Positions 10,701 to 22,411 are shown, numbered from the stretch's first letter. The stretch is 64,000 nt of DNA from Enterobacterales bacterium (GCA_003864575.1 BHES01000002.1:1-64000), one strand, 5' to 3'. A program made the numbers and translations. Notes: a model not told the origin generated them from the sequence alone.

Positions 10701-11294
10701 ATATTGCAAACGCCACTCGGTGAACCTGCACTAACACTCAGTGCGCTGGACGGTGAAAAACTGCAGTCAGAGCTGCAATTTTACCTGCCGATTGACGGGT
10801 TATTGCAGGCCTCTCAACTGGATGCCGTTGCGAAACGTTATGACAGTCTTTCCGCACTCTGTCCGCCGCTTAATTTCCAGCAGGTTAAGGGCATGCTGAA
10901 AGGGTTTATCGATCTGGTTTTTTACTGGGATGGGCGCTATTACCTGCTCGACTACAAATCCAACTGGCTGGGCGAAGACAGCAGCGCTTATACCGAATCA
11001 GCCATGGAAAATGCCATGGCCGAACATCGGTATGATTTGCAGTATCAGCTCTACACGCTGGCGTTGCACCGTTATTTACGCCACCGGGTGACAGGTTATG
11101 ACTATCAGCAGCATTTTGGCGGTGTGATTTATCTTTTCCTGCGCGGAATGAATACCGAGCATCCGGGGAACGGTGTCTTTCGCCGCCGGCCGTCTGAAGC
11201 GTTCGTTGACACCCTTGACCGCTTATTCAAAGGGGAAAAGGTCGCGGATGGCACCATGTCGAGCGATCGACAACCAGGAGAGGAGAGCTTATGA
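7716..11294 (+). CDS. recB: exodeoxyribonuclease V subunit beta RecB
   Basis: Walker [14 protein letters not shown]; UvrD-like helicase motifs ([18 protein letters not shown]); nuclease motif [10 protein letters not shown]. Confidence 0.97.
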   Translation: MTDIIARKLEPLTLPLTGARLIEASAGTGKTFTLAVLYLRLLLGLGKEAAFPQSLTVEEILVVTFTEAATEELRGRIRSNIHELRLACVRGQSDNPMMTALMAQIDDLAFAAQTLLAAERQMDEAAIYTIHGFCQRMLTHNAFESGILFEQTLVPDELPLRRQACADFWRRHCYPLPLDIARAISQEWSGPEALLSDLSPYLHGEMPQLRQPPGDDETIEIRHQQIISRINNIKNQWRDAAAELGAIIADSGVDKRSYSSRFLPVWLETVGLWAAQETQDYALPKELERFRQSVLFEKTKKGHPPAHPIFEAIDAIYAEPLTLRDLVVARALSEIRFTIQKEKRQRAELGFDDLLSRLDGALQQPGGERLAQAIRNRYPLAMIDEFQDTDPQQYRIFQRIYVNQPQCGLLLIGDPKQAIYAFRGADIFTYMRARSEVSAHYTMDTNWRSSVSMVQGVNHLFSQVDSPFLFSQIPFIHVAPAPKNADLAFEISGVKQPALHFWLQPGEGVGVSDHQQLMARQCAAQIRDWLTAGQQQQAWLVNAKGREPVQASDITVLVRSRAEAALIRDALSGLNIPSVYLSNRDSVFDTAEAKDILWILQAVLAPEHERTLRSAMATGVIGLDALTLDRLSNDERAWDALVDEFDGYRQRWMRRGVLPMLKLLISHRHLAENLLAMPGGERRLTDLLHLGELLQEAAAQLDSEHALVRWVAQQISAPDRQSQTQQLRLESDRHLVQVVTIHKSKGLEYPLVWLPFISNFRQQQGLYHDRNTFSAMLDLNSDEQSQILAEEERLAEDLRLLYVALTRSVYHCSVGIAPLIQGTRKKQGNTDLHLGALGYLVQQSQPADSQGLSQYLSALTCEDVVFSVIDSPEQTPWAAPADISQTLFARRVERKIQDNWRVTSYSGLQQHGTALAQDLLPRLDVEAAGEQQPAVEPQMNAHTFPRGASPGTFLHSIFEEIVFDQPVSDEWLIEKLSAQGLDLAWLPVLKNWIDTILQTPLGEPALTLSALDGEKLQSELQFYLPIDGLLQASQLDAVAKRYDSLSALCPPLNFQQVKGMLKGFIDLVFYWDGRYYLLDYKSNWLGEDSSAYTESAMENAMAEHRYDLQYQLYTLALHRYLRHRVTGYDYQQHFGGVIYLFLRGMNTEHPGNGVFRRRPSEAFVDTLDRLFKGEKVADGTMSSDRQPGEESL

Positions 11295-13171
11295 ACCTCT
11301 TATTTGAGCAAGCCCAGAGCTGTGGCGCATTAAGGCCACTGGACGTTCAGTTCGCCCGCATGATTGCGGCTGAGAGTGTTTCTGATAACGAGCAGGCAGC
11401 ACTAATGCTCGCTGCCGCCTGCCTGAGCGCCGAGGCGGGCAGCGGTCACGTATGTCTTCATCTTGAACAACTTCAACCCGATGCGCTGTTTGATGGTCGC
11501 TTTCCGGCGCTGGCCAGCGCGCTCTGGCATTTGGCCGGAGAACCGGATACCCAACAGTGGCTGGCATTACTACTCCAACACCCCGCAGTCAGCAATGGAT
11601 CCTCCCCGACACCTTTGGTGCTACAGGACAATCGCCTTTATTTACAACGCATGTGGCAAAACGAAGGGGCGGTAGCGGCCTTTTTCAATGCGCAGGAAGT
11701 GCCGGGTTCATTCCTTAGTGTTGATGAGGACAGACTGCGGGATATTCTGCATTCCCTGTTTGATGAAGAGACTTCTGGCAGTGATATCAACTGGCAAAAA
11801 GTCGCCGCGGCCGTGGCAGCTACCCGTCGTATCTCCGTTATTTCGGGAGGGCCGGGTACCGGCAAAACCACGACGGTGGCCAAACTGCTTGCGGCGCTGG
11901 TTCAACTTTATCCTGAACAGAAATTACGTATTCAGTTGGCAGCTCCGACAGGCAAAGCCGCCGCGCGTTTGACGGACTCCCTCGGGCAGGCCAGCCTGCT
12001 ATTACCACTCAGTGCGGCTGAACGTGAGATTTTTCCGGCTGAAGCCTCGACGCTTCACCGTCTGCTTGGCGCTCAGCCCGGCAGTCAGCGCATGCGTTAT
12101 CATCGGGGTAACCCGCTGCACCTCGACGTGCTGGTGATTGATGAAGCTTCAATGGTCGATTTACCGATGATGGCCCGCCTCATTGAGGCTTTACCGGAAC
12201 AGGCGCGAGTGATCTTTCTCGGCGATCGCGACCAGTTGGCATCTGTTGAGGCTGGTGCTGTGCTGGGAGATATTTGCCGCTTTGCCGAACAGGGTTACAG
12301 CCCGGAACGTGCCGCGCAGTTGAGTTATCTCACCGGGTGCCCGCTGGAACCGACGCAGGTAGTGGGTCCAGCTAGCGTGCGGGACAGTTTATGCCTGTTG
12401 CGGCGCAGTTATCGCTTTGATGCGGGATCTGGAATAGGACTGTTCGCGGTAGCGGTGAATGCGGGGGATAGCTCCGCGGCGGTCAAGGTTCTGGTAAGCG
12501 GTTTGTCCGATGTTACGGGCTACCCGCTGAATGAAACGGAAGACTTCCAGCCTTTGCTTGATGCCTGCGTCAGCGGATATACACCTTATTTGCAGGGCGT
12601 GGCGAAGGGGGAGTCAGCCGGTCATATTCTTGCGGCCTTTGGTCGTTTTCAGGTGCTCTGTGCGTTGCGGGAGGGGCCTTTTGGTGTGAAGGGGCTGAAT
12701 GAACGCATTGAACAGCGTCTAAACCGTAAAGGACTGATTCGCCGGCCAGCGGCACTTGCGGGTAAATGGTACACGGGGCGTCCGGTGATGATCAGCCGTA
12801 ACGACAGCGCACTGGGATTGTTCAATGGTGATATTGGCATCGCTTTGCAGGATGCTGAGGGTGAACTGAGGGTCTGGTTCCAGTTACCCGGCGGTGAGGT
12901 CAAATCAGTGCAGCCAAGCCGCTTACCAGCGCATGAAACGGCTTACGCCATGACGGTGCATAAATCTCAGGGTTCCGAGTTCGAGCACACGCTGTTTGTC
13001 CTGCCTAACCACTTCCTTCCGGTGCTAACCCGTGAGCTGGTTTACACGGCCATTACCCGTGCAAAAGCGAAGCTTTCACTGTATGCCAGTGAGAAAGTAT
13101 TCAGCATTGCCACCCGTACGCGGACTCAGCGCCGCAGCGGATTGGCGCAGAGATTAAGTGGTCAGGAATAA
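11291..13171 (+). CDS. recD: exodeoxyribonuclease V subunit alpha RecD
   Basis: [43 protein letters not shown]; overlaps the recB stop. Confidence 0.97.
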   Translation: MNLLFEQAQSCGALRPLDVQFARMIAAESVSDNEQAALMLAAACLSAEAGSGHVCLHLEQLQPDALFDGRFPALASALWHLAGEPDTQQWLALLLQHPAVSNGSSPTPLVLQDNRLYLQRMWQNEGAVAAFFNAQEVPGSFLSVDEDRLRDILHSLFDEETSGSDINWQKVAAAVAATRRISVISGGPGTGKTTTVAKLLAALVQLYPEQKLRIQLAAPTGKAAARLTDSLGQASLLLPLSAAEREIFPAEASTLHRLLGAQPGSQRMRYHRGNPLHLDVLVIDEASMVDLPMMARLIEALPEQARVIFLGDRDQLASVEAGAVLGDICRFAEQGYSPERAAQLSYLTGCPLEPTQVVGPASVRDSLCLLRRSYRFDAGSGIGLFAVAVNAGDSSAAVKVLVSGLSDVTGYPLNETEDFQPLLDACVSGYTPYLQGVAKGESAGHILAAFGRFQVLCALREGPFGVKGLNERIEQRLNRKGLIRRPAALAGKWYTGRPVMISRNDSALGLFNGDIGIALQDAEGELRVWFQLPGGEVKSVQPSRLPAHETAYAMTVHKSQGSEFEHTLFVLPNHFLPVLTRELVYTAITRAKAKLSLYASEKVFSIATRTRTQRRSGLAQRLSGQE

Positions 13172-13199
13172 TTATCAGTCAATGAATACGGCAAAATAA

Positions 13200-13244
13200 A
13201 ACGGGACACCTTCATGTGAATGAAAGTGTCCCGTTGTTTTTTAT
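13200..13244. terminator. bidirectional terminator between convergent recD and argA
   Basis: ACGGGACAC...GTGTCCCGT with inner TTCA/TGAA pairing, followed by a T-rich tract. Confidence 0.8.
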
Positions 13245-13262
13245 ATTTAAAGATTGAGCGAT

Positions 13263-14588
13263 TCAGAGTTCCGTCAGCAGAATTTTGGAACGGCGCTGAT
13301 AATTATACATTTCTTGTTTCTGGATCGGCAGAACGTCAACTTCGGCCGGTTTGAATCCGCGCTCCTGGAACCAGTGAATGCTGCGCGTAGTCAGCACAAA
13401 CAGACGGTCCAGCCCCATCTGTTTGGCCTGGCTGGCAACGCGTTTTAGCAACATTTCACCCCGTGACGAGCTGCGATAATCCGGATGAACCGCCACACAG
13501 GCCATTTCACCAATCCGTTCTTCCGGGAACGGATAGAGTGCCGCGCAAGCGATGGTCAGGTTGTCGCGTTCTATAATCGTAAATTTGTCGATCTCCATCT
13601 CCAGTTGCTCACGTGAGCGGCGAACCAGAATGCCCTGCTGCTCAAGAGGCCGTATCAGTTCGAGTATGCCACCGATGTCATTGATAGTGGCACGACGAAC
13701 CTGCTCGGCACTCTCCATCACGATTTGTGTGCCGATACCGTCACGAGAAAACAGCTCCTGAACCAGTGCGCCATCTTCCTGATAGCTGATGAGATGGCTG
13801 CGGCGCACGCCACTGCGGCAGGCTTTTACAGCACCGCGCAGGAAACGCACGGTGCCGGACTGATAGTCTCCGCTGGCTTCCATGGTTTCGATTCGAATCT
13901 GAGCATCATTAGGGAAGAGCTCTGAGATGATTTTATCGTTTTCATCAATCACACCCTGCGACGAGCAGAAGCCGATCATCTTCTCCGCTTTCAGTTTAAT
14001 CGCCAGTTGTGTGGCGACTTCTTCGGAGGTGAGATTGAAGCTCTCGCCGGTAACCGATACCGCAACCGGGCCTAACAACACAATAGCGTTGCTGTCGAGT
14101 TGGCGGTGAATGGCTTCTTCATCAATACGGCGGATACGACCGGTGTGGCAGTAATCGATACCATCATCGACGCCAAGCGGCTGAGCAATGATAAAGTTGC
14201 CGCTGACCACATTAATGTGGGCGCCCTGAAGTGGCGTATTATTCAGGCTCATTGACAGGCGAGCGGTGATATCGAGCTGCAATAAACCCGCGGCTTGTTT
14301 CACTAGTTCAAGGGTTCTGGCATCTGTGACGCGGGTGTTTTTATGGTAGAGGGGCTCATAATTATGCTCCGCCAGATTCTCATCGATTTGCGGGCGGGCC
14401 CCATAAACCACGACCAAGCGGATCCCCAGGCTATGCAGCAGACCAATGTCGTTGACGATATTGGTAAAGTTCTCATGCTCAATGGCTTCACCGCCCAACA
14501 TGACAACAAACGTTTTGCCACGATGCGCATTGATATAGGGAACGGAGTGGCGAAACCCCTGGACCAGTTCAGTACTACGTTCCTTCAC
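13263..14588 (-). CDS. argA: N-acetylglutamate synthase (amino-acid N-acetyltransferase), GTG start
   Basis: (V)[40 protein letters not shown]; amino acid kinase plus GNAT domains; between recD and amiC. Confidence 0.96.
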   Translation of the reverse strand: MKERSTELVQGFRHSVPYINAHRGKTFVVMLGGEAIEHENFTNIVNDIGLLHSLGIRLVVVYGARPQIDENLAEHNYEPLYHKNTRVTDARTLELVKQAAGLLQLDITARLSMSLNNTPLQGAHINVVSGNFIIAQPLGVDDGIDYCHTGRIRRIDEEAIHRQLDSNAIVLLGPVAVSVTGESFNLTSEEVATQLAIKLKAEKMIGFCSSQGVIDENDKIISELFPNDAQIRIETMEASGDYQSGTVRFLRGAVKACRSGVRRSHLISYQEDGALVQELFSRDGIGTQIVMESAEQVRRATINDIGGILELIRPLEQQGILVRRSREQLEMEIDKFTIIERDNLTIACAALYPFPEERIGEMACVAVHPDYRSSSRGEMLLKRVASQAKQMGLDRLFVLTTRSIHWFQERGFKPAEVDVLPIQKQEMYNYQRRSKILLTEL

Positions 14589-14600
14589 GGCAAAACCTCA

Positions 14601-14639
14601 TTTGAATTTTTATTCGTAATTTCTGTATTTTTATTCTTT
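14601..14639. promoter_or_regulatory. tandem ARG boxes (ArgR operator) upstream of argA
   Basis: TGAATTTTTATTCG (14603-14616) and TGTATTTTTATTCT (14624-14637) against the core consensus TGAATwwwwATTCA; start-to-start spacing is 21 bp, as expected for two 18-bp boxes with a 3-bp gap. Confidence 0.7.
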
Positions 14640-14853
14640 TATGCCGATGTGGCAAGTAAGAAATCTCTGTTTTTGTTCTCACTGCTTTAATGATTCCTCC
14701 ATTGCCCTAAAAAACCGATGACCGGTTTAAGAATGACATGAGGGGATCGATTGGTTAGAATTTTCTAATTAAGCCTGAAAAAGGCTATTTTCCTAATTTT
14801 AAACTCTATTTTGAGCTCTGTTTTGAGCCTTTATATTTGATCTCTGAGACTGC

Positions 14854-16104
14854 ATGACTGACGAAAATCACAATCTTGGCCGAAGACGGCTTTTGCAAAG
14901 CGTGGCCGCTTCCTGGATGTTAAGCGTCAGCCGGGTTGGTTTTGCTGCCAGCTCGCAGGTGGTGGTGGTTCGCGTGTGGCCCGCATCTTCTTATACCCGT
15001 CTTACGCTGGAATCTAGTACTCCTTTAAAATATAAGCAGTTCCTGCTCACCAATCCTCATCGTGTCGTGATTGATATCGAGGGAGTGCATCTTAATAGCG
15101 TACTCAAAGGGTTAGGGCAGAAAATCCAGCACAGTGATCCCTTTATTAAGCAGGCGAGAGTGGGGCAGTTTGACCAGAAAACAGTTCGTCTGGTGATGGA
15201 ACTCAAACAGCCGATCAATCCGCATGTATTCACCCTTAAACCCGTCGCAGGGATCCACAACCGGCTGGTGGTTGATCTCTATCCGGCGGAAGGGGCGGTC
15301 AGTTCGGATGATGATCCGCTACTGGCACTGCTGGAGGATTACAATAAAGGCGATGTCGCCCGCACGTTGCCGCCGGAAACGGCCAGAGACGGTAAAGCCG
15401 GACGCGAGCGACCACTGGTGATCATGCTGGATCCTGGCCATGGCGGGGAAGACCCGGGTGCGATTGGTAAACATAAGACCCGCGAAAAAGATATCGTGCT
15501 GCAAATTGCCCGTAAATTGCAAAAGCTGATCCAGCGTGAGCCGAATATGAAAGTGCACATGACGCGCAACGAAGATGTGTTTATTCCATTAAAAGTACGG
15601 GTGGCGAAAGCGCGGAAATTGCATGCGGATCTGTTTGTTTCTATTCATGCAGATGCTTTTACCAGCCGCGCGGCGCGGGGGTCCTCGGTGTTTGCCCTGT
15701 CAACCAAAGGCGCAACCAGCTCCGCAGCGCGGTTTCTGGCGCAAACCCAGAATGAATCAGACCAGATTGGCGGCGTTGGCAAAAGCGGGGACCGTTATCT
15801 CGACCACACGATGTTTGATCTGGTGCAAACCGCCACCATCAACGATAGCCTCAAATTTGGTAAAGAAGTGCTGTCGCGCATGGGTAAGATAAATCATCTG
15901 CATAAAAATAAAGTCGATCAGGCCGGGTTTGCCGTGCTGAAAGCACCGGATATCCCTTCCATTCTGGTCGAGACAGCGTTTATCAGTAATGTAGAAGAGG
16001 AGCGCAAACTGAAAACCAGTCACTTTCAGCAGAAAGTAGCCGAGTCGATACTGGCAGGAATTAAGGCCTATTTTGCTCAGGGCGGAATGTCAGCAAGAGG
16101 GTGA
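14854..16104 (+). CDS. amiC: N-acetylmuramoyl-L-alanine amidase AmiC (Tat signal)
   Basis: Twin-arginine type N-terminus [27 protein letters not shown] domain, [15 protein letters not shown] amidase_3 motif. Confidence 0.95.
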   Translation: MTDENHNLGRRRLLQSVAASWMLSVSRVGFAASSQVVVVRVWPASSYTRLTLESSTPLKYKQFLLTNPHRVVIDIEGVHLNSVLKGLGQKIQHSDPFIKQARVGQFDQKTVRLVMELKQPINPHVFTLKPVAGIHNRLVVDLYPAEGAVSSDDDPLLALLEDYNKGDVARTLPPETARDGKAGRERPLVIMLDPGHGGEDPGAIGKHKTREKDIVLQIARKLQKLIQREPNMKVHMTRNEDVFIPLKVRVAKARKLHADLFVSIHADAFTSRAARGSSVFALSTKGATSSAARFLAQTQNESDQIGGVGKSGDRYLDHTMFDLVQTATINDSLKFGKEVLSRMGKINHLHKNKVDQAGFAVLKAPDIPSILVETAFISNVEEERKLKTSHFQQKVAESILAGIKAYFAQGGMSARG

Positions 16105-16173
16105 ATAACAGAAGAGGCCGGTTCCCTGACTGCGGGCTGGCCTTTAAAAGCGCAATTTCTCAGGCTTCAGAAA

Positions 16174-16198
16174 CAAAAAAACACCCGTTAAGGTGTCT
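16174..16198 (-). terminator. terminator of the tRNA-fMet operon
   Basis: Minus strand: ACACC TTAACG GGTGT followed by TTTTTT. Confidence 0.7.
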
Positions 16199-16225
16199 GA
16201 TGTGATTGTACTGCTTGTTCGTAGT

Positions 16226-16302
<77 letters not shown>

Positions 16303-16346
16303 TCCGTCACTACAATGTACTCTTTACTACCCATCCATACTGCTGT

Positions 16347-16423
<77 letters not shown>

Positions 16424-16493
16424 TCCGTAACTGCCGTACTGCTTTCATCGGTAAGTCTTTCATTCCAAACGTGCTTCTACTTAAGCATCGAAT

Positions 16494-16570
<77 letters not shown>

Positions 16571-16795
16571 TCCGATGAGGGCGAACTATACGCTGCGTGA
16601 GAATTCGTGCAACCCTTTTTTCGAAATTAATGTGATAAACCACCCGGTTAATTGCTTTTCATACAGTATGCTGTTTTTTTCAACATGTTTAACGGGATCT
16701 ATTATTTATTTTCGTTGAAGCCAATTCCCTTCTTATAGCCCGTTTGTTATCGTTTTGGCGGTAGTTTCCCCCGAAAGCAAGAGAGCGCGGCAATA

Positions 16796-17932
16796 ATGAA
16801 AGGACGTTGGAGTAAGTATCTGCTGAGTGGTCTGGTCATCGCTGTATTGGCGGGTTGTTCGTCAAGACCTACCGATCGCGGCCAGCAGTATAAAGATGGT
16901 CGACTGGACAATGCGCTTGAGTACGTCAATGAGCCGAACGCCACCGGCAAACCGGTGAACGCCAAAGATTACGCTAATCAGGTGATGGAGGTGCAATATG
17001 CGTCGTCCAACTTGTATGGCAAAAATAATACGACTTTTCAGGCAGTGGAGCAGTGGATCCGTTCCGGCGCTGACACGCGCACCCTGAGCCAGTACGGTAT
17101 CAGTGCTTATCAGATGGAAGGTGCCGACAATTTCGGTAATGTGCAGTTCACCGGCTACTATACGCCGGTGTTACAGGCCCGCTATACCCGCCAGGGTGAA
17201 TTCCAGTATCCGCTCTACCGTATGCCGCCTAAGCGCGGGCGCTTGCCCGATCGCGCTTCTATCTATTCCGGCGCATTGAGTGACAACTATGTGGTGGCCT
17301 GGACTAACTCTCTGATGGATAACTTCATGATGGAAGTACAGGGTAGCGGCTACGTTGACTATGGCGACGGTCGCCCGCTGATGTTCTTTGGCTATGGCGG
17401 TAAAAACGGTCACGCTTACCGCAGTATTGGTAAGGTGCTGATCGACCGTGGTGAAGTCGCCCGTGAAAATATGTCTATGCAGGCGATTCGCCAGTGGGCG
17501 GATACTCACAGCGCAGCCGAAGTGCAGGAATTGCTGGAGCAGAATCCTTCCTTTGTTTTCTTCAAACCTGTGCCTTTCGCGCCGGTTCGTGGTGCCAGCG
17601 GTGTGCCGCTGATTGCCAAAGCGTCAGTAGCGTCTGACCGCTCACTGATCCCGGCGGGCACCACCTTGCTGGCTGAAGTGCCTGAACTGGATAATAAAGG
17701 TAAGTTCACCGGTAAATATCATATGCGTCTGATGGTTGCGCTGGACGTTGGTGGCGCGATAAAAGGACAGCATTTCGATATGTATCAGGGTATTGGCCCG
17801 GATGCCGGGCACTCTGCCGGTTTCTATAATCACTATGGTCGCGTTTGGGTATTGAAATCTGCACAAAACGGCAAGCCGCTGTTTACCGCTTACAATGCGA
17901 CAAGCAACAGCGGATCTTTCCTGTTGAAATAA
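16796..17932 (+). CDS. mltA: membrane-bound lytic murein transglycosylase A
   Basis: Lipobox VLAGCSSRP; VQFTGYYTPVLQARYTRQGEFQYPLYRMP MltA signature. Confidence 0.95.
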   Translation: MKGRWSKYLLSGLVIAVLAGCSSRPTDRGQQYKDGRLDNALEYVNEPNATGKPVNAKDYANQVMEVQYASSNLYGKNNTTFQAVEQWIRSGADTRTLSQYGISAYQMEGADNFGNVQFTGYYTPVLQARYTRQGEFQYPLYRMPPKRGRLPDRASIYSGALSDNYVVAWTNSLMDNFMMEVQGSGYVDYGDGRPLMFFGYGGKNGHAYRSIGKVLIDRGEVARENMSMQAIRQWADTHSAAEVQELLEQNPSFVFFKPVPFAPVRGASGVPLIAKASVASDRSLIPAGTTLLAEVPELDNKGKFTGKYHMRLMVALDVGGAIKGQHFDMYQGIGPDAGHSAGFYNHYGRVWVLKSAQNGKPLFTAYNATSNSGSFLLK

Positions 17933-18042
17933 CGTAATTACGGTAAAATGCATTACCCAAGGCAGCCTGCGGGCTGCTTTGTTATTTCCAGTCGCCGCAT
18001 TATCCCGTTGAATTTATTAGTAAGTACAGAGGTTAACTCGTC

Positions 18043-18858
18043 ATGACAGCAGTTTACTCAGATGCCTATCAACAGCGCTTTGGCGGCACCGCGCGCCTTT
18101 ACGGTCAGCAGGCACTGGCACTGTTTTCTCAGGCGCACGTTTGCGTTATCGGCATTGGTGGCGTGGGTTCCTGGGCGGCGGAAGCGCTGGCGCGTACCGG
18201 CATTGGCGCTATCACGCTGATTGATATGGATGATGTCTGTGTCACGAACACCAATCGACAAATTCATGCTTTGCGGGAAAGTGTTGGGCAGGCAAAAACT
18301 GAGGTCATGGCGAAGCGTATTCTGGCGATCAACCCGGAGTGCAATGTCACCTGTATCGATGATTTTATTACCCCGGATAACGTGGCAGAAATGCTCAATC
18401 ATAATTTCAGCTATGTTATTGATGCCATTGACAGCGTGCGGCCTAAAGCGGCGCTACTGGCATATTGCCGTCGCTATAAGATCCCGGTGGTGACCACCGG
18501 CGGTGCGGGTGGGCAGATCGACCCGACGCAAATTGCCGTCGTGGATCTGGCGAAGACCATTCAGGATCCATTGGCAGCAAAATTACGTGAGCGTCTGAAG
18601 AGTGATTTCGGCGTGATGAAAAACAGTAAAGGCAAGCTAGGCATTGATTGCGTGTTTTCCAGCGAACCGCTGATGTATCCACAGGCAGACGGCTCGGTGT
18701 GTGCGTCACGCGCTACAGCAGAAGGGCCAAAACGTATGGATTGTGCCACGGGTTTTGGTGCTGCCACCATGGTAACCGCCACCTTCGGCTTCGTTGCCGT
18801 CTCACACGTACTGAAGAAGATGATGGCGAAAGCGCAGCGGCAGCAAGCCGCCGTCTGA
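18043..18858 (+). CDS. tcdA: tRNA threonylcarbamoyladenosine dehydratase TcdA (CsdL)
   Basis: ThiF/E1-like GIGGVGSWAAEALARTGIGAITLIDMDDV; adjacent to csdE/csdA. Confidence 0.95.
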   Translation: MTAVYSDAYQQRFGGTARLYGQQALALFSQAHVCVIGIGGVGSWAAEALARTGIGAITLIDMDDVCVTNTNRQIHALRESVGQAKTEVMAKRILAINPECNVTCIDDFITPDNVAEMLNHNFSYVIDAIDSVRPKAALLAYCRRYKIPVVTTGGAGGQIDPTQIAVVDLAKTIQDPLAAKLRERLKSDFGVMKNSKGKLGIDCVFSSEPLMYPQADGSVCASRATAEGPKRMDCATGFGAATMVTATFGFVAVSHVLKKMMAKAQRQQAAV

Positions 18859-18860
18859 TT

Positions 18861-19304
18861 TCAGATAGATTCAACTTCCCGGAGGGCCAGTTGCAGGACG
18901 CCGGCTGCCAGTGCGGCCAGTCCGCTGGCGCGGCTGGTGCTAAGTTGTTCACGTAATCCCAACGTATCAAACAGCACCAGCGGGTCATCGGCCAGTATTG
19001 CCTGCGGTGTTTTACCTTCTACTTTCGTCAGCAAAACTGCCAGTAGCCCTTTAACAATACGGCCTTCGCTGTCGCCATAAAAATGGATCCCGCCATTCTC
19101 TTGCCGTTGTGCCCCCAACCATACCCGGTTCTCACAGCCCGATAGTTCGGACTCCGGCGTTTTCAAGCTTTCGTCCAGGGCGGGGACTATTTTTGCCAAC
19201 AAGATCAGCTGTCGGTAGCGATCTTCCCACTGACGAAGGCCGGTAAAGCGTTCAATCAGAGATTGTTCGGTAATGTCATGTCCAAAAGGATGGGGCGCTA
19301 GCAT
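18861..19304 (-). CDS. csdE: cysteine desulfurase sulfur acceptor subunit CsdE
   Basis: SufE-like; LTGLRQWEDRYRQLILLAKIVPAL; adjacent to csdA. Confidence 0.93.
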   Translation of the reverse strand: MLAPHPFGHDITEQSLIERFTGLRQWEDRYRQLILLAKIVPALDESLKTPESELSGCENRVWLGAQRQENGGIHFYGDSEGRIVKGLLAVLLTKVEGKTPQAILADDPLVLFDTLGLREQLSTSRASGLAALAAGVLQLALREVESI

Positions 19305-19328
19305 AAGGTTTCTCTGTGTGACTGCGTG

Positions 19329-20534
19329 TTAATCGGCCAAAAGATCTAAGGCGAATTTCATCGCTTTTACCAGACGATCGACATCATCTGTTGTGTTATA
19401 GGGCGAAAATGAGGCGCGCAGTGTACCGCTGATGCCCATTGCCTCCATCAGAGGTTGGGCACAATGCTGGCCCGCACGTAACGCAATGTCTTGCCCGGCC
19501 AATAACGTCACGATATCGCTGTGGTGCGCGCCCGCGATATCAAAAGCCAGTATTGAGGCGTTCTGATAGCGAAAACTGCGAAAACCCGGTAGTTCGGCCA
19601 GTTGCTGTTCGGCTAGCGTTGCCAGATGCCGAGCGTATCTTTCGCCTGCGACAGTATCTATTGTTTCAAGCCATGCAAGGGCGGCATTCAGCCCAATTAC
19701 CCCTGCGATGTTCGGCGTACCGGCTTCAAAACGATGAGGCACTGCCTGCGGGGTAAAGTTTTCCATCGAGGCCTGTGTGAGCATTTTTCCGCCACCGTGC
19801 CAGGCGGGCATCGCCTCAAGCAACGTCGTTTTACCATAGAGCACGCCAATACCGGTCGGGCCGTAGAGTTTATGGGCGGAAAATGCGTAGAAATCGATGT
19901 CCAGCGCCTGAACATCTGCGGGGCAATGGACGACGCCCTGCGCACCGTCCACCAATACTGGCGTACCGTTTGCGTGGGCCAGCGCGATGGCCCGTGGCAG
20001 GTCTGGCATCCCGCCGGTAACATTCGACATCTGAGTGAGAGCCAACAGGCGCGTTCTCTCATTAAGCAACGAGGGTAACAGGCTGAGATCCGGTAAAAAC
20101 CGTGCATCCAGCGGTAGGGGGATGACTTTTGCCTGACAACGTTCCGCCACCATCAGCCAGGGGATCAGATTGGCATGATGCTCAGCCTGACTGACGATGA
20201 TTTCATCACCGGGTTGCAGCCGCGGTGCCAGATAGCTTTGTGCGACAAGGTTGATTGATTCGGTCGTTCCACGGGTCCAGACGATATTTTCTGCCAGCGG
20301 AGCGTTGATGAGTCGAGCCACCTGCGCGCGCGCCTGTTCATATCTTTCGGTCAAAGATTGCGCCGCGTGGTGCTGGCTGCGGTGAACGGTTGCACCTTCC
20401 TGTGAGTAAAACTCAACAGTTGCATCAATCACTTTTTTGGGCTTCAGCGCCGTCGCTGCGCTATCAAGGTAGCATTGACCTTGCGTAAGCGCAGGAAATT
20501 GCAGACGAAAACTGACGAAATCGAAATCAGTCAT
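19329..20534 (-). CDS. csdA: cysteine desulfurase CsdA
   Basis: Class V aminotransferase, FYAFSAHKLYGPTGIGVLYGK PLP-lysine region, 401 aa. Confidence 0.94.
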   Translation of the reverse strand: MTDFDFVSFRLQFPALTQGQCYLDSAATALKPKKVIDATVEFYSQEGATVHRSQHHAAQSLTERYEQARAQVARLINAPLAENIVWTRGTTESINLVAQSYLAPRLQPGDEIIVSQAEHHANLIPWLMVAERCQAKVIPLPLDARFLPDLSLLPSLLNERTRLLALTQMSNVTGGMPDLPRAIALAHANGTPVLVDGAQGVVHCPADVQALDIDFYAFSAHKLYGPTGIGVLYGKTTLLEAMPAWHGGGKMLTQASMENFTPQAVPHRFEAGTPNIAGVIGLNAALAWLETIDTVAGERYARHLATLAEQQLAELPGFRSFRYQNASILAFDIAGAHHSDIVTLLAGQDIALRAGQHCAQPLMEAMGISGTLRASFSPYNTTDDVDRLVKAMKFALDLLAD

Positions 20535-20723
20535 ACGCGTTCAGCTTTGTTGGAAAAGCAGACAAACATGAAATTTTCCCTTATCGGCAGGCGAGATATA
20601 TTCATTTTAGGAATGGTTACCATGGAAATATATCAGAAGCTTGTTATGCTGAATTACGAAGACCAGAAGAATTAGCCAGATCCATTATCTGGCAATCAAA
20701 GCATTTTAATCTACAAGGAGTCT

Positions 20724-20948
20724 ATGATGAAGAAGATCGCCGCCGTAGTTTCAGCTGTATTGCTGACCTGTACTCTTGCTGCGTGTTCAAGCAACTATGT
20801 CATGCACACCAACGATGGCCGCACGATCGTTGCTGAAGGTAAGCCAAGCACAGACAGTGATACCGGTATGATCAGTTATACCGATGCGTATGGCAACAAA
20901 CAGCAGATCAATAAGTCTGAAGTAAAAGAGATGGCTAAAGGTAACTAA
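20724..20948 (+). CDS. ygdI: YgdI/YgdR family lipoprotein
   Basis: Lipobox TLAACSSNYVMHTNDGRTIVAEGKP; 74 aa; synteny with gcvA. Confidence 0.88.
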   Translation: MMKKIAAVVSAVLLTCTLAACSSNYVMHTNDGRTIVAEGKPSTDSDTGMISYTDAYGNKQQINKSEVKEMAKGN

Positions 20949-20997
20949 TCCTTAAGCGGCGACTTTCCCCAGCGGGAAGCGCTCTTTGCTTGCATAA

Positions 20998-21033
20998 ACA
21001 AAACCGGCCATCTTGTGATGCTGCCGGTTTTGT
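20998..21033. terminator. terminator downstream of ygdI
   Basis: Perfect 11-bp stem ACAAAACCGGC/GCCGGTTTTGT. Confidence 0.7.
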
Positions 21034-21084
21034 CACAGGATGGGGGCTGTTTTACCCGCCAATCAATAATGTGATGTGACAGGC

Positions 21085-21279
21085 AAAAAAAAGCACCGCA
21101 AAATGCGGTGCTAAAAAATCACTTTGGACAGACAGGGTAATGTACAGGAAGTGAAAAGTTTGTAGCATTCAAGCTACGTGTCCGGATTGCCGGACAATGC
21201 AAACACAACATCACAACCACAAGCCAAAAGCATTTCAGCATCCTCATACCAAACTACTTTTCGTTCCGGCCCAGGAAGT
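21085..21279 (-). ncRNA. gcvB: GcvB small regulatory RNA
   Basis: Minus strand ACTTCCTGGGCCGGAACGAAAAGT...CTTTTGGCTTGTGGTTGTGATGTTGTGTTTGCATTG...CACTTCCTGTACATTACCCTGTCTGTCCAAAGTGATTTTTTAGCACCGCATTTTGCGGTGCTTTTTTTT. It has the GU-rich R1 seed, conserved 3' region and terminator; divergent from gcvA. Confidence 0.96.
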
Positions 21280-21406
21280 GGCGCCACTATAGGTTTTTGC
21301 CTGTACATCCTCAACGGACAATTTATAATGTCTCGGATTAAAAAAACTAATAGTAAAACCCACGGCTAAGCACTTTGCTCGCCGGCGAATAATAAGTATC
21401 CATTCC

Positions 21407-22327
21407 ATGTCAAAACGTTTACCCCCTCTTAATTCTCTGCGCGTTTTTGACGCTGCAGCGCGCCACCTTAGTTTTACTAAAGCGGCTGAGGAACTTTTTG
21501 TCACACAGGCGGCAGTAAGCCACCAGATTAAGTCACTTGAGGACTTTTTAGGGCTCAAGTTGTTTCGCCGACGTAACCGTTCTCTGTTACTGACCGAAGA
21601 AGGTCAGAGTTATTATTTGGATATCAAAGAGATATTCTCTTCGCTAAATGAAGCCACGCGTAAGCTACAGGCACGAAGCGCCAAAGGTGCGTTGACCGTC
21701 AGTTTGCCGCCAAGCTTTGCCATTCAGTGGTTGGTGCCGAGACTCTCTGGCTTTAACTCAGCTTATCCGGGGATTGATGTACGAATCCAGGCTGTAGACC
21801 GGGAAGAAGATAAACTGGCAGACGATGTGGACGTGGCAATTTTCCACGGTCGTGGCAACTGGCCAGGCCTGCGTGCTGAACGTTTATATGCTGAATATCT
21901 GCTACCGGTTTGTTCACCTTCATTGTTGATGGGGGACAAACCGCTGAAAGTCCCTGAGGACTTAGCCAACCATACCCTTTTGCACGATGCGTCCCGCCGT
22001 GACTGGCTGGCTTATACCAAGCAACTGGGTCTGCAACATATTAATGTGCAGCAGGGGCCGATTTTCAGCCACAGTGCGATGGTGGTTCAGGCTGCGGTTC
22101 ACGGGCAGGGCGTGGCGCTGGCGAATAATGTAATGGCGCAAACTGAGATTGAGGCGGGGCGACTGGTATGCCCATTCAACGAAGTTTTGATCAGTAAAAA
22201 TGCTTTTTATCTGGTTTGTCATGACAGTCAGGCAGAACTGGGTAAAATAGCCGCCTTTCGTCAGTGGATCCTCGCCCGCGCAGCCAGCGAGCAGGAGAAA
22301 TTGCGCTTTCGATACGATCAGGCCTGA
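21407..22327 (+). CDS. gcvA: glycine cleavage system transcriptional regulator GcvA (LysR family)
   Basis: MSKRLPPLNSLRVFDAAARHLSFTKAAEELFVTQAAVSHQIKSLEDFLGLKLFRR LysR HTH; adjacent gcvB. Confidence 0.96.
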   Translation: MSKRLPPLNSLRVFDAAARHLSFTKAAEELFVTQAAVSHQIKSLEDFLGLKLFRRRNRSLLLTEEGQSYYLDIKEIFSSLNEATRKLQARSAKGALTVSLPPSFAIQWLVPRLSGFNSAYPGIDVRIQAVDREEDKLADDVDVAIFHGRGNWPGLRAERLYAEYLLPVCSPSLLMGDKPLKVPEDLANHTLLHDASRRDWLAYTKQLGLQHINVQQGPIFSHSAMVVQAAVHGQGVALANNVMAQTEIEAGRLVCPFNEVLISKNAFYLVCHDSQAELGKIAAFRQWILARAASEQEKLRFRYDQA

Positions 22328-22411
22328 GCCTGATCAAAGAGTGTAGATTATATTGCTGGGCTGCCGTATCCCGGCGGTTCATCAATCAACAACGATAATA
22401 GGTAATGCCTC

